DNA of 64,000 nucleotides from assembly GCF_000445185.1 (NCBI RefSeq), contig NZ_AVAF01000032.1:1-64000 (forward strand), given 5' to 3'. This DNA is from Thermoanaerobacter sp. A7A (GTDB lineage: Bacteria > Bacillota > Thermoanaerobacteria > Thermoanaerobacterales > Thermoanaerobacteraceae). The notes under the pieces are model-generated. The model was not told where the DNA came from. It saw only the letters and a list, made by a program, of their open reading frames with translations, and did not search any database. Positions 56,308-64,000 of this stretch are shown piece after piece. Made by a program: the position numbers and the translations under genes. The first letter of the stretch is position 1, and each line of letters starts with the position of its first letter.

Positions 56308-56394
56308 CAATTTTAATGCTGCTAAATTTTTTATTTCATCAAAAATAATCAAAAATTTAACGATTTTCTCGTGCTTTTTTACAAAATTAAAAAT

Positions 56395-56979
56395 TTATTT
56401 TTTTGTCCACTCCTCAAAAATTGATAATACTTGGGATACTCCCATTTTCTTTAAAGAAGAAAAAACTATAATTCTTTCGCTATCAATGTTAAAAGTTTTA
56501 CAAATGCCTTCTACTGCATTTACTATCTCTGATTTATTGACCTTATCAGCTTTTGTTAATACCACTGTAAAAGGTAACTCTTTATGTCTAAACCAATTTA
56601 CCATTAAAAAATCGTCTTCTGTAGGAGTTCGACGTATATCTATTAAAAGCAAAGCATGCCGCAGATTCTTAGAAGTATTTAGAAAAGTCTCTATGTTATG
56701 TGCCCACTGTTTCTTCATTTCTTTTGAAACTTTTGCATATCCATATCCCGGCAAGTCTACTAAATAAAAGCCATTATTTATCAAATAAAAATTTATGCCC
56801 CTAGTTTTTCCAGGTTTAGAACTTGTCTTTGCGAGATTTTTTCTGTTTAATACAGTATTTATCAAAGTGGATTTGCCCACGTTTGACCTTCCTACGATTA
56901 CTATCTGAGGAAAATTATCTTTAGGATACTGCTCTTCATTAAAGGCAGTACGAACCAGCTCTACAGTTTTAATTTTCAT
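56395..56979 (-). CDS. engB: Ribosome-biogenesis GTP-binding protein EngB/YsxC
   Basis: A 194-residue GTPase: G1 [21 protein letters not shown]2 [17 protein letters not shown]3 [14 protein letters not shown]4 [12 protein letters not shown]. It assists 50S subunit assembly. The ATG at 56979 behind AAGGAGGGCATTT overlaps the lon stop by 11 bases; a longer frame has no ribosome site. Confidence 0.94.
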   Translation of the reverse strand: MKIKTVELVRTAFNEEQYPKDNFPQIVIVGRSNVGKSTLINTVLNRKNLAKTSSKPGKTRGINFYLINNGFYLVDLPGYGYAKVSKEMKKQWAHNIETFLNTSKNLRHALLLIDIRRTPTEDDFLMVNWFRHKELPFTVVLTKADKVNKSEIVNAVEGICKTFNIDSERIIVFSSLKKMGVSQVLSIFEEWTKK

Positions 56980-59305
56980 AAATGCCCTCCTTAGACAAGG
57001 CATAGTCAAGAACTTCATCAATTTTTTCAACAAACTTGAATTCTAATTTTCGCTTTACACTTTGAGGAATTTCATCTAAATCCCTTTTGTTTTCTTGAGG
57101 AAGTATTACTTTTCCTATTCCTGCTCTATGGGCTGCTAAAACTTTTTCCTTTACTCCTCCAATTGGAAGGACTTTGCCCGTCAAAGTTATTTCTCCTGTC
57201 ATTGCTACATCTTTTCTCACAGGAACTTTTTTAAGAGCAGACACCATTGCTGTCACCATTGTTATGCCAGCAGAAGGTCCATCTTTTGGAATTGCACCTT
57301 CAGGAACGTGTATATGTATATCGATATTTTTGTAAAAATCTTTATCTATATTCAGTTTCTCGGCATTTGCCCTTATATAGCTAAACCCAGCTTGGGCAGA
57401 TTCTTTCATTACGTCACCTAATTGCCCTGTAAGATTGAGTTTGCCACTTCCTGGCATTATGGAGGCTTCTACAGTTAAAATTTCTCCTCCTATCCTTGTC
57501 CATGCAAGTCCAAAAACTATCCCTACTTCGTCTTTTTGATTCGCTTTGTCAGGGCGGTAAATAGGCTTGTCTAAATAAGACTGTAAATTTCTTTTTCCCA
57601 CTTTTACTACTTGTGCATTTTCTTCCACTATCTTCTTTATAGCTTTCCTCACAATTTGAGATAAATTCTTTTCTAAGCCTCTTACTCCTGCTTCACGAGT
57701 ATATTCCGAAATTATTCCTTTGATAGCAGATTCTTGGATTATTATCTTGTTATCTGGCACCCCATGTTCTTTTAAAATCTTAGGGATTAAATAATCTTTT
57801 GCAATATGAAGTTTTTCTTCTTCAGTATATCCAGAAACATATATAACTTCCATTCTATCTAAAAGAGGCGCCGGTATAGTATCTACCGTATTAGCCGTTG
57901 TTATAAACAATACCTTTGAAAGGTCAAAAGGCAAATCAAGGTAATGGTCTCTAAAAGTGGAGTTTTGTTCTGGGTCAAGAACTTCAAGCATTGCAGAAGC
58001 AGGGTCTCCTCTAAAGTCTGAGCTCATTTTGTCTATTTCATCCAGTAAAAACACAGGATTTTTTGAACCGGCTATTTTTATGGAATTTATAATACCTCCT
58101 GGTATAGCTCCGACGTAGGTACGCCTATGTCCCCTTATTTCTGCTTCATCTCTCACTCCACCAAGAGATAATCTGACAAATTTTCTATTCATAGCCCGCG
58201 CTATAGACCTGCCTAATGAAGTCTTACCAACACCTGGAGGACCTACAAGGCATAAAATAGGACTTTTAATTTTGTTGTAAAAACTTCTAACTGCTAAAAA
58301 CTCTATTATCCTCTCTTTTACTTTCTTTAAGCCGTAATGGTCCTCATCCAATATTTTTTGTGCTCTTTTTAAATCTAAAATATCTTCTGTTTCGTAATTC
58401 CAAGGTAAATCCAAAATCCAATCCAAATATGTCCTCACTACAGAAGCTTCTGCAGAACCAGGCGCCATTTTAGAAAGGCGCTTTAATTCTTCTTTTGCCT
58501 TTTTTCTAACTTCTTCTGGTAAATCTTTTTCATTTAATTTCTTTTCATACTCCTCAATCTCTTGGTCAACTTCATCTGTCTCTCCTAATTCAGCTTTTAT
58601 AGCTTTTAACTGTTCTCTTAAATAATATTCCTTCTGCAATTTGTCAATTTGGCTTCTCACCTTTGCATTTATTTCTTTTTCAATGTTTAGTATTTCTAAT
58701 TCTTTCATTAAAAACCCTAAAAGAGTTTCTAACCTTTTATTTGCATCAAAACACTCCAAAAGCTGCTGACTTTGACTCGTATTTAAAGATATATGGGCCG
58801 CAATCATGTCTGCGAGTCTTCCAGGCTCTTCTATGCTTATAACACTGTATAAACTATCTATAGGCAGTCTCGAAGTCATATTTACATATTCTTCAAAAGC
58901 AGAAATAACACTTCTCATTAAAGCTTCAAGCTCTGGTGTCTTTTCAATTTCTTTTTGCACTTCTTTTTCTATAACTTCTACCTCAAAAAATTCATCATCT
59001 CTTGTCACTTGCTGAATTTCAGCACGACTTATCCCTTCTACCAAAACTCTTATAAGTTCTCCTGGCAGTTTTAACATTTGTTTGACTTTTGTAATAGTGC
59101 CAACTTTGTAGACGTCGTCAATAGAAGGGTCTTCTATCTCAGCTTCTTTTTGTGTTGTAACAAATATCAACTGATTTTTCATAAAAGCTTCTTCCAAAGC
59201 CCTAATTGACTTTTCTCTTCCTATATCAAAATGAAGCACCATGTATGGAAAAATAGTTAATCCTCTTAAAGGAATCATTGGCAATATATACTTTTTTTCT
59301 GTCAT
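56969..59305 (-). CDS. lon: ATP-dependent protease Lon
   Basis: A 778-residue LonA protease: N-terminal LON domain ([20 protein letters not shown]), Walker [21 protein letters not shown], Walker [21 protein letters not shown], and the Ser-Lys dyad in [15 protein letters not shown] and [20 protein letters not shown]. It degrades misfolded and regulatory proteins in the cytosol. The ATG at 59305 follows GAGGGTGAAGAT. It is grouped with clpX, clpP and tig in the same direction, as in many Clostridia. Confidence 0.96.
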   Translation of the reverse strand: MTEKKYILPMIPLRGLTIFPYMVLHFDIGREKSIRALEEAFMKNQLIFVTTQKEAEIEDPSIDDVYKVGTITKVKQMLKLPGELIRVLVEGISRAEIQQVTRDDEFFEVEVIEKEVQKEIEKTPELEALMRSVISAFEEYVNMTSRLPIDSLYSVISIEEPGRLADMIAAHISLNTSQSQQLLECFDANKRLETLLGFLMKELEILNIEKEINAKVRSQIDKLQKEYYLREQLKAIKAELGETDEVDQEIEEYEKKLNEKDLPEEVRKKAKEELKRLSKMAPGSAEASVVRTYLDWILDLPWNYETEDILDLKRAQKILDEDHYGLKKVKERIIEFLAVRSFYNKIKSPILCLVGPPGVGKTSLGRSIARAMNRKFVRLSLGGVRDEAEIRGHRRTYVGAIPGGIINSIKIAGSKNPVFLLDEIDKMSSDFRGDPASAMLEVLDPEQNSTFRDHYLDLPFDLSKVLFITTANTVDTIPAPLLDRMEVIYVSGYTEEEKLHIAKDYLIPKILKEHGVPDNKIIIQESAIKGIISEYTREAGVRGLEKNLSQIVRKAIKKIVEENAQVVKVGKRNLQSYLDKPIYRPDKANQKDEVGIVFGLAWTRIGGEILTVEASIMPGSGKLNLTGQLGDVMKESAQAGFSYIRANAEKLNIDKDFYKNIDIHIHVPEGAIPKDGPSAGITMVTAMVSALKKVPVRKDVAMTGEITLTGKVLPIGGVKEKVLAAHRAGIGKVILPQENKRDLDEIPQSVKRKLEFKFVEKIDEVLDYALSKEGIYEN

Positions 59306-59405
59306 ATCTTCACCCTCTTTTATGCAATATAACCAAGCCCCCTTCCCATTCACTATTTTAGTATGTGAAGGAGAAGGGGGATTGATGTAAAAATTCTCTA
59401 TTTTT

Positions 59406-60680
59406 TTACGAAACAGACTCCGTCTTTTTTATTTTCTTTTTGGCTTTTTGAGCATCTGAGTAAACCAATGTTGGCGGAGCCTTCTTTAGTACCGTCTCCT
59501 CTGTAATTATACACTTTTCTATGTTGTCACTGGATGGTATTTCGTACATCACATCCAACATAATTTCCTCTAAGATTGCCCTCAGTCCTCTTGCGCCGGT
59601 CTTTCTCTCCAAAGCCATATCTGCAATGAGCCCTAAAGCTTTCTTATCAAATTCAAGCTTTACACCATCTAATTCAAACAATTTTTCGTATTGTTTTGTC
59701 AGCGCATTTTTGGGCTCTGTCAAAATCCTTACTAAGTCATCCTTACTCAATGGGTCTAATGTAACTACTATTGGCACCCTTCCTATAAACTCGGGTATCA
59801 TACCGAATTTAAGAAGGTCCTGTGGCATTATATGACTTAAAATTTCGCTTAAGTCTTTTTCTTTTCTGCTCTGTACTTCTGCGCCAAATCCTAAGCTCTT
59901 TTTCCCTATTCGGGATTCTATTATTTTTTCTATGCCTTCAAAAGCGCCACCACATATAAACAATATATTAGTTGTGTCAATTTGTATAAACTCTTGATGA
60001 GGATGTTTTCTTCCACCTTGTGGCGGCACATTTGCAATGGTCCCTTCTAAAATTTTTAACAAAGCCTGTTGTACGCCTTCTCCTGAGACGTCACGAGTAA
60101 TAGAGGGATTTTCTGACTTTCTCGCTATTTTATCTATTTCGTCAATGTAAATTATACCTTTTTCAGCTTTTTCTATGTCATAATCTGCTGCTTGTATAAG
60201 CTTTAAGAGTATATTCTCTACGTCTTCACCAACATATCCAGCCTCAGTTAGAGAAGTAGCATCAGCTATTGCAAAAGGAACATTTAGAAGTTTTGCCAGT
60301 GTCTGAGCCAATAAGGTTTTACCAGAACCTGTGGGACCTAAAAGTAAAATATTGCTCTTTTGAAGTTCTACATCGTCTGGCTTTATCCTGCTGTTAATTC
60401 TCTTATAATGATTGTAAACAGCAACAGCTAAAGCTTTTTTAGCTTTTTCCTGCCCAATTACATATTGGTCAAGAAATTCTTTTATTTCCTTTGGCTTAGG
60501 AAGTTCTCCAATTCCCATATCAATATCTTCTTCAAATTCTTCATTTATAATTTCTTGACAAAGTTCAATGCATTCATCACAAATATACACACCAGGCCCT
60601 GCAACTAGCCTCTTTACCTGGTCCTGTGTCTTTCCGCAAAAGGAACACTTTAGTTGTTTTTGATTATCATATTTGGCCAT
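59406..60680 (-). CDS. clpX: ClpX ATPase subunit of ClpXP protease
   Basis: A 424-residue unfoldase: N-terminal zinc finger [14 protein letters not shown]...YICDEC with four cysteines, Walker [21 protein letters not shown], Walker [17 protein letters not shown], the ClpP-docking loop [10 protein letters not shown] and sensor-2 region [13 protein letters not shown]. It recognises and unfolds substrates for ClpP, encoded 21 bases upstream. Confidence 0.96.
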   Translation of the reverse strand: MAKYDNQKQLKCSFCGKTQDQVKRLVAGPGVYICDECIELCQEIINEEFEEDIDMGIGELPKPKEIKEFLDQYVIGQEKAKKALAVAVYNHYKRINSRIKPDDVELQKSNILLLGPTGSGKTLLAQTLAKLLNVPFAIADATSLTEAGYVGEDVENILLKLIQAADYDIEKAEKGIIYIDEIDKIARKSENPSITRDVSGEGVQQALLKILEGTIANVPPQGGRKHPHQEFIQIDTTNILFICGGAFEGIEKIIESRIGKKSLGFGAEVQSRKEKDLSEILSHIMPQDLLKFGMIPEFIGRVPIVVTLDPLSKDDLVRILTEPKNALTKQYEKLFELDGVKLEFDKKALGLIADMALERKTGARGLRAILEEIMLDVMYEIPSSDNIEKCIITEETVLKKAPPTLVYSDAQKAKKKIKKTESVS

Positions 60681-60701
60681 AATTTCACCTCTTTTGGGGC
60701 A

Positions 60702-61289
60702 TCATCTTTTATTCCTGATGAGAACCTCGTCTATAATGCCATACGCTTTTGCATCCTCCGCGTCCATGAAAAAGTCCCTCTCAGTATCTGCCTTTATCTT
60801 TTCAATAGGCTGCCCCGTATTTTCTGCAAGTATTTTATCCAACTTATCTCTTAATTTTAAAATCCTTTCTGCATGAATCTTAATGTCAGTAGCTTGACCC
60901 TGCATGCCCCCTAAAGGCTGATGTATCATTATTTCGCTATTAGGAAGTGCAAATCTTTTTCCTTTCGCGCCTGCTGCCAGTAAAAATGCAGCCATGGATG
61001 CCGCCATTCCGACACATAGAGTCACTACATCTGGTTTTATATACTGCATAGTATCATAAATGGCAAAACCTGCTGTTATTGAACCTCCTGGACTATTTAT
61101 ATAAAGCCAGATGTCTTTATCAGGGTCTTCAGCTTCCAAGAACAAAAGCTGTGCAATAACTAAACTTGCCGTAGTATCATTTATTTCTTCTCCTAAAAAG
61201 ACAATCCTGTCTTTTAGCAAACGTGAAAATATGTCGTAAGAACGTTCGCCTCTATTTGTCTGCTCTACAACAATAGGTACAAGACTCAT
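60702..61289 (-). CDS. clpP: ClpP protease subunit
   Basis: A 195-residue serine peptidase: catalytic Ser in [20 protein letters not shown] (about 98), His in [16 protein letters not shown] (about 123) and the Asp in [14 protein letters not shown] (about 172). It forms the barrel of ClpXP. The ATG at 61289 follows GAGGAGTGATTATT; a GTG three codons upstream is unlikely. Confidence 0.96.
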   Translation of the reverse strand: MSLVPIVVEQTNRGERSYDIFSRLLKDRIVFLGEEINDTTASLVIAQLLFLEAEDPDKDIWLYINSPGGSITAGFAIYDTMQYIKPDVVTLCVGMAASMAAFLLAAGAKGKRFALPNSEIMIHQPLGGMQGQATDIKIHAERILKLRDKLDKILAENTGQPIEKIKADTERDFFMDAEDAKAYGIIDEVLIRNKR

Positions 61290-61294
61290 AATAA

Positions 61295-62593
61295 TCACTC
61301 CTCTTTACTTATTATTTTACACTTACTGAAAATAAAGTCAATCGTCTTATAATAAGCTATATCCTCTTTTATGCTGTTTATCTGGCTTTCAGTAAGACTT
61401 TTCTTGAATTCTTCCAAATTTATTCTGTAATTCGCTGCCATCTCTTTTAATTTATTTTCTAATTCTTCCTCTGTAACTTCAATATTTTCCACTTTGGCAA
61501 TTTTGTCTATGACAAGTTGAGTTTTTACTCTATTTAAAGCTCCATCCCACATCTCTTTTCTTAAATTTTCTAAAGTCTTCCCTGTAATTGATAAATAGCT
61601 ATTTAAATCTAAACCTTGATATCTCAAATTATAATCTAAATCCCTCAAAGAAATATCTATTTGCCTTTCCACCATAACATCTGGTATATCAACTTTTGCG
61701 TTTTCTACAACTTTCATTACTGCTTTCTCTTTCATTTCATTTTCTGCTTCTACCCTATTTTTTTCTTCTAATTTCTTCCTTATATCAGCTTTTAATTCAT
61801 CTAACGTTTCAAATTCACTTACATCTTTTGCAAATTCATCGTCTAACTCTGGCAGTTCTTTTTTATTTAAAGCCTTAAGAGTGACTTTAAAAACAGCTGA
61901 TTTGCCTCTTAATTCTTCTACTCTATAATCTTCAGGAAAAGTAATATTTACATCAAAAGTCTCATTTACATTGTGGCCTATTATTTGGTCCTCAAACCCG
62001 GGAATAAAAGTATTGCTACCTAATTCTAATTCATAATTTTCCGCCTTGCCGCCTTCAAAAGGCTTGCCATCTATAAAGCCTTCAAAGTCTATTACAGCAA
62101 TATCTCCACTTTCTGCTGCTCTTCCTTCAATAGGTATAATTCTCGCATTTTGCTGTCTTAATTTTTCTAATTCGTATTCTACATCCCCATCGTACACATC
62201 ATACTCTATTTTTTCAATTTCTATGCCTTTATATTCACCTAACTCTACCTCAGGCATGACAGGTACAGTTGCTTCTAAAATCAAGTCTTTTCCTTTGCCG
62301 ATTTGTAAAATATTAATATCTGGGTAATCAACAGGTTCTAAATTAAACGTTTTAAGAGCTTCCTTATACGCCTCATCAAAAACATACTCTACAGCATCTT
62401 CGTAAAGGACACCTTCACCATAATATCTTTCTACAATTACTCTCGGAGCCTTTCCTCTTCTAAAGCCGGGTACATTAAATTTTGAAGCATTCTTTTTAAA
62501 AGCAAAATTTAAACCCTCTTCAAATTTTTCACTCGGTATTGTAAGTTCAATCGTCGCAACACTTTTCTCTAATTTTTTAAGACTCACACCCAT
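61295..62593 (-). CDS. tig: Trigger factor
   Basis: A 432-residue ribosome-associated chaperone: ribosome-binding tail with [13 protein letters not shown] at about 38-50, FKBP-like prolyl isomerase [20 protein letters not shown] at about 162-181 and a helical C-terminal chaperone domain. It heads the tig-clpP-clpX-lon-engB unit with its own promoter upstream. Confidence 0.96.
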   Translation of the reverse strand: MGVSLKKLEKSVATIELTIPSEKFEEGLNFAFKKNASKFNVPGFRRGKAPRVIVERYYGEGVLYEDAVEYVFDEAYKEALKTFNLEPVDYPDINILQIGKGKDLILEATVPVMPEVELGEYKGIEIEKIEYDVYDGDVEYELEKLRQQNARIIPIEGRAAESGDIAVIDFEGFIDGKPFEGGKAENYELELGSNTFIPGFEDQIIGHNVNETFDVNITFPEDYRVEELRGKSAVFKVTLKALNKKELPELDDEFAKDVSEFETLDELKADIRKKLEEKNRVEAENEMKEKAVMKVVENAKVDIPDVMVERQIDISLRDLDYNLRYQGLDLNSYLSITGKTLENLRKEMWDGALNRVKTQLVIDKIAKVENIEVTEEELENKLKEMAANYRINLEEFKKSLTESQINSIKEDIAYYKTIDFIFSKCKIISKEE

Positions 62594-62647
62594 TAAGCAA
62601 ATCCTCCTATTCTCTTTCTTTCGTATAAAGTCTTCTAAACTTATAAT

Positions 62648-62675
62648 ATTATAACATAAAAAAACGGTGAATCAA
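62648..62675 (-). promoter_or_regulatory. Promoter of the tig-clp-lon unit
   Basis: Minus-strand TTGATT (62670-62675), 16-base spacer and TATAAT (62648-62653), about 45 bases upstream of tig. No clear CtsR-type tandem GGTCAAA repeats or CIRCE element are seen. Confidence 0.65.
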
Positions 62676-62700
62676 ACTCAAGTTGTTGTAATTTTATGCA

Positions 62701-62730
62701 AAAAAAATAATGCCTACTGCATTATTTTTC
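62701..62730. terminator. Terminator of the tRNA transcript, bidirectional
   Basis: AAAAATAATGC and GCATTATTTTT pair over 11 bases around a five-base loop, with poly-A and poly-T on the flanks. On the minus strand it lies 36 bases after the tRNA-Leu. Confidence 0.85.
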
Positions 62731-62766
62731 TGTCAAATATATATTTTTCTCCCTTGAAATTTTTAT

Positions 62767-62851
62767 TGGTGCGGGCAAAGGGACTTGAACCCCCACGTCG
62801 AAAGACACCAGATCCTAAGTCTGGCGCGTCTGCCAATTCCGCCATGCCCGC
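62767..62851 (-). tRNA. tRNA-Leu (anticodon UAG)
   Basis: Minus strand: acceptor GCGGGCA pairs with TGCCCGC, the anticodon stem CCAGA/TCTGG encloses the loop CTTAGGA (anticodon TAG), a class II variable arm follows, and the T arm contains GGTTCAAGTCCC. CCA is encoded (62767-62769). Length with CCA is 85 bases. Confidence 0.95.
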
Positions 62852-62860
62852 ATATTAATA

Positions 62861-62912
62861 TGGTGCACCATTAGGAACTCGAACCATAGCCCCGCTGATT
62901 AAGAGTTCACGC
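62861..62912 (-). pseudogene. 3' half of a tRNA-Lys (CUU), 5' half missing
   Basis: Minus strand from the anticodon stem onward: loop CTCTTAA (anticodon CTT), T arm GGTTCGAGT and acceptor ATGGTGC followed by ACCA. The 5' acceptor strand, D arm and half of the anticodon stem are absent, and the T stem has a mismatch. tRNA 3' halves of this kind are what site-specific integrases leave behind, so this may be an attachment-site scar; a simple deletion is the alternative. Confidence 0.65.
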
Positions 62913-62955
62913 AAGACCATTTTATCAAAGTTTTTTTAATATGTCAAGAATGCCT

Positions 62956-63204
62956 CTAAGCAGGATCGCACTTCCCTTTTAATAATTTTAGAAGTACTTC
63001 AGGGGCATTTTCTTTTTTAATCATTCTAGCCTCATCTTCACCTCTATGAATAATATTTCTGACTACACTATCTGCTAATTTTGAAATTTTTAGCTCGTCA
63101 ATTTCTCCATATGCTTCGTACAGTCGTTCATCTTGTATTACAAATGCATGCAAAAATATCCAAGTATACGTTCCGCCGTAGGATTCCAAAAAGTTACGTT
63201 TCAT
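62956..63204 (-). CDS. Hypothetical protein, possibly truncated
   Basis: An 82-residue charged protein starting MKRNFLESYGGTYTWIFLHA and ending ENAPEVLLKLLKGKCDPA, with no signal or membrane segment. No Shine-Dalgarno site precedes the ATG, so the 5' part may be missing. No family is recognised. It lies next to the tRNA-Lys half and could be the end of an integrated-element gene. Confidence 0.4.
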   Translation of the reverse strand: MKRNFLESYGGTYTWIFLHAFVIQDERLYEAYGEIDELKISKLADSVVRNIIHRGEDEARMIKKENAPEVLLKLLKGKCDPA

Positions 63205-63323
63205 TTGTCGTTAATCATGATAATAGCATTGGGGGAATATTAGACCGCTCTCATACTGACATTATCGCAGAATACTTTTAATACGACAATATCACAGAAT
63301 AATAGCATTTTTCTTTTTGCTTA

Positions 63324-63352
63324 TTGACAATGCAAAGAAAAACAAGTATAAT
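63324..63352 (+). promoter_or_regulatory. Perfect consensus sigma-A promoter
   Basis: TTGACA (63324-63329), exactly 17 bases and TATAAT (63347-63352), both perfect matches. The expected start is near 63359, only 13 bases before a strong terminator. Confidence 0.85.
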
Positions 63353-63371
63353 TAAAGTAGCAAGTAAATAG

Positions 63372-63417
63372 AAAAAAAGGCAAAGGCGCCTTTAAAAAAA
63401 GGTGCCTTTGCCTTTTT
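63372..63417. terminator. Strong terminator directly after the promoter
   Basis: AAAAAGGCAAAGGCGCCT and AGGTGCCTTTGCCTTTTT form an 18-base stem with one mismatch around an A-rich loop, followed by T residues. It would stop the transcript from 63359 after about 55-60 bases unless it is conditional. Confidence 0.85.
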
Positions 63418-63794
63418 AATTATTAGCCCTCAAATTTAATTTTCCATCAAACTTTATACCAAAATATTATCTCCTAAAAAACCTTTTTAAAATATGCAGA
63501 CCATTTTTTATTATACCACAAATTAATTCAAATTTGAAAAAAGGAGCACAAGGAGGTGAAAGTGGTTACTAATAGGACGTACTTAATGTATACTGAATAT
63601 TTTAAGAAAAATAGAGAAAAATGAGAAAATTGTAGATATGTTTTATAAAATGATTATAATAGCCAGCAGAATTTGCAGCGGATTTGCACCCTTTTAAAAA
63701 GGAGAGGGGTGTAGCAGGATAGGTTAGGTGTTTATAACAAAAAATGTAAGAATATTTTAAAAAAACAAAAAATTTTAAAGGAGGATGGTAGGCC
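63418..63794 (+). other. Long leader region before the binding-protein gene
   Basis: About 380 bases with one leader-type ORF (63562-63624), a weak promoter candidate (TTGTAG at 63630-63635, 19 bases, TATAAT at 63655-63660) and a CACCC/GGGGTG pairing around 63690-63710. No T-box or known riboswitch consensus is recognised. Confidence 0.4.
63562..63624 (+). CDS. Putative 20-residue leader peptide
   Basis: GTG at 63562 sits five bases after a perfect AAGGAGGTGAAA ribosome site and encodes VVTNRTYLMYTEYFKKNREK. It includes three tyrosines but only one leucine and no isoleucine, so it is not a classical branched-chain attenuator peptide. It lies upstream of the binding-protein gene. Confidence 0.4.
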   Translation: MVTNRTYLMYTEYFKKNREK

Positions 63795-64000
63795 GTGCGT
63801 AAAAGCTTTGTTAGGGTAGTAGCGGTAGGTTTATTATCGTTTTTACTTTTGTTTACTTCGGCGTGTGGAAATAAGTCTGAGAGTAGCGATGCTATAAAAA
63901 TTGGAGCAAACTTAGAGCTGTCGGGAAATGTTGCTACATTGGGGCAATCAGGCTTAAATGGAATTATGTTAGCTGTAGATGAAATTAATAATGCTGGTGG
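63795..64000 (+). CDS. Branched-chain amino-acid type ABC substrate-binding lipoprotein, partial
   Basis: The window ends 68 codons into this gene. A lipoprotein signal (SFLLLFTSACGNK, lipobox cysteine at 24) is followed by IKIGANLELSGNVATLGQSG and LNGIMLAVDEINNAGG, the type 1 periplasmic binding fold of LivJ-like proteins. The GTG start at 63795 follows AAAGGAGG at a rather long distance. Substrate may be leucine, isoleucine, valine or another amide or amino acid. Confidence 0.85.
   Translation, partial: MRKSFVRVVAVGLLSFLLLFTSACGNKSESSDAIKIGANLELSGNVATLGQSGLNGIMLAVDEINNAG

Noticed and set aside
62594-62760. CtsR or CIRCE operator before tig
   Set aside because: No tandem GGTCAAA heptamers and no TTAGCACTC inverted repeat are present.
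63625-63794. T-box leader
   Set aside because: There is no TGGNACCGCG-like antiterminator sequence and no clear Stem I.

Overview
This window looks like the chromosome of a thermophilic, low-GC, anaerobic Firmicute of the Thermoanaerobacter/Caldanaerobacter group. The basis is the AT-rich sequence, the Clostridia-type order tig-clpP-clpX-lon-engB, a complete F1Fo ATPase operon, many TTG/GTG starts behind strong AGGAGG sites, and one 30-bp repeat (941-970) of the type I remember from Thermoanaerobacter CRISPR arrays. The assignment is from memory of these families, not from a search.

Layout. (1) 1-10.8 kb is a decaying accessory zone, mostly minus strand. It holds a YoeB/YefM toxin-antitoxin pair, a solitary CRISPR repeat abutting a truncated CARF-like gene, an intact two-gene McrBC-like restriction system, an Rpn-type nuclease gene with an internal deletion, a NERD-domain gene broken by a frameshift and an amber codon, an SdpI-like membrane protein, a frameshifted Wzz-like gene and an ISL3 transposase remnant. 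Three near-identical promoter cassettes are scattered through it. (2) 10.9-37.8 kb is a surface polysaccharide cluster read on the minus strand: UDP-glucose dehydrogenase, UDP-glucuronate-4-epimerase-like protein, glycosyltransferases, a Wzy/ligase-like membrane protein and two copies of a sugar transferase plus epimerase module. Embedded in it are an IS110-family element with a highly structured upstream RNA (bridge RNA candidate), an OLD-family ATPase/TOPRIM nuclease, and a five-gene island (13.8-22.8 kb). (3) 37.9-41.5 kb carries an Rpn nuclease, a DUF1703 ATPase/nuclease and a broken coiled-coil gene. (4) 41.5-49.4 kb holds an O-antigen ligase/TPR membrane protein and, on the plus strand, an NMT1-type ABC importer, NAD synthetase and an EamA transporter. 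(5) 49.5-62.6 kb is conserved housekeeping on the minus strand: atpBEFHAGDC, a DUF2294 protein, engB, lon, clpX, clpP and tig. (6) 62.7-64 kb has a tRNA-Leu, a 3' half of a tRNA-Lys, a small orphan gene and the start of a branched-chain amino-acid type binding protein.

The most interesting unit is the island at 13.8-22.8 kb. A TM2-TerB protein, a BrxD-like ATPase and a DEAD/DEAH helicase match the composition I know for the Shango phage-defence system. Here they are followed in the same direction by a Mre11/Rad50-like pair of the YhaO/YhaN type, whose ATPase carries a membrane hairpin, and by a small Cys-rich reading frame. Both the TerB protein and the YhaN-like protein have membrane segments, suggesting a membrane-tethered DNA-processing complex. 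The island sits between two direct copies of a sugar transferase/epimerase module, so recombination between the copies could delete it.

Many genes in regions 1-3 are broken by single frameshifts, amber codons or deletions. The polysaccharide sugar transferase copy 2 and the Wzz gene each differ from an open frame by one or two bases, so some of these may be assembly errors rather than real decay.
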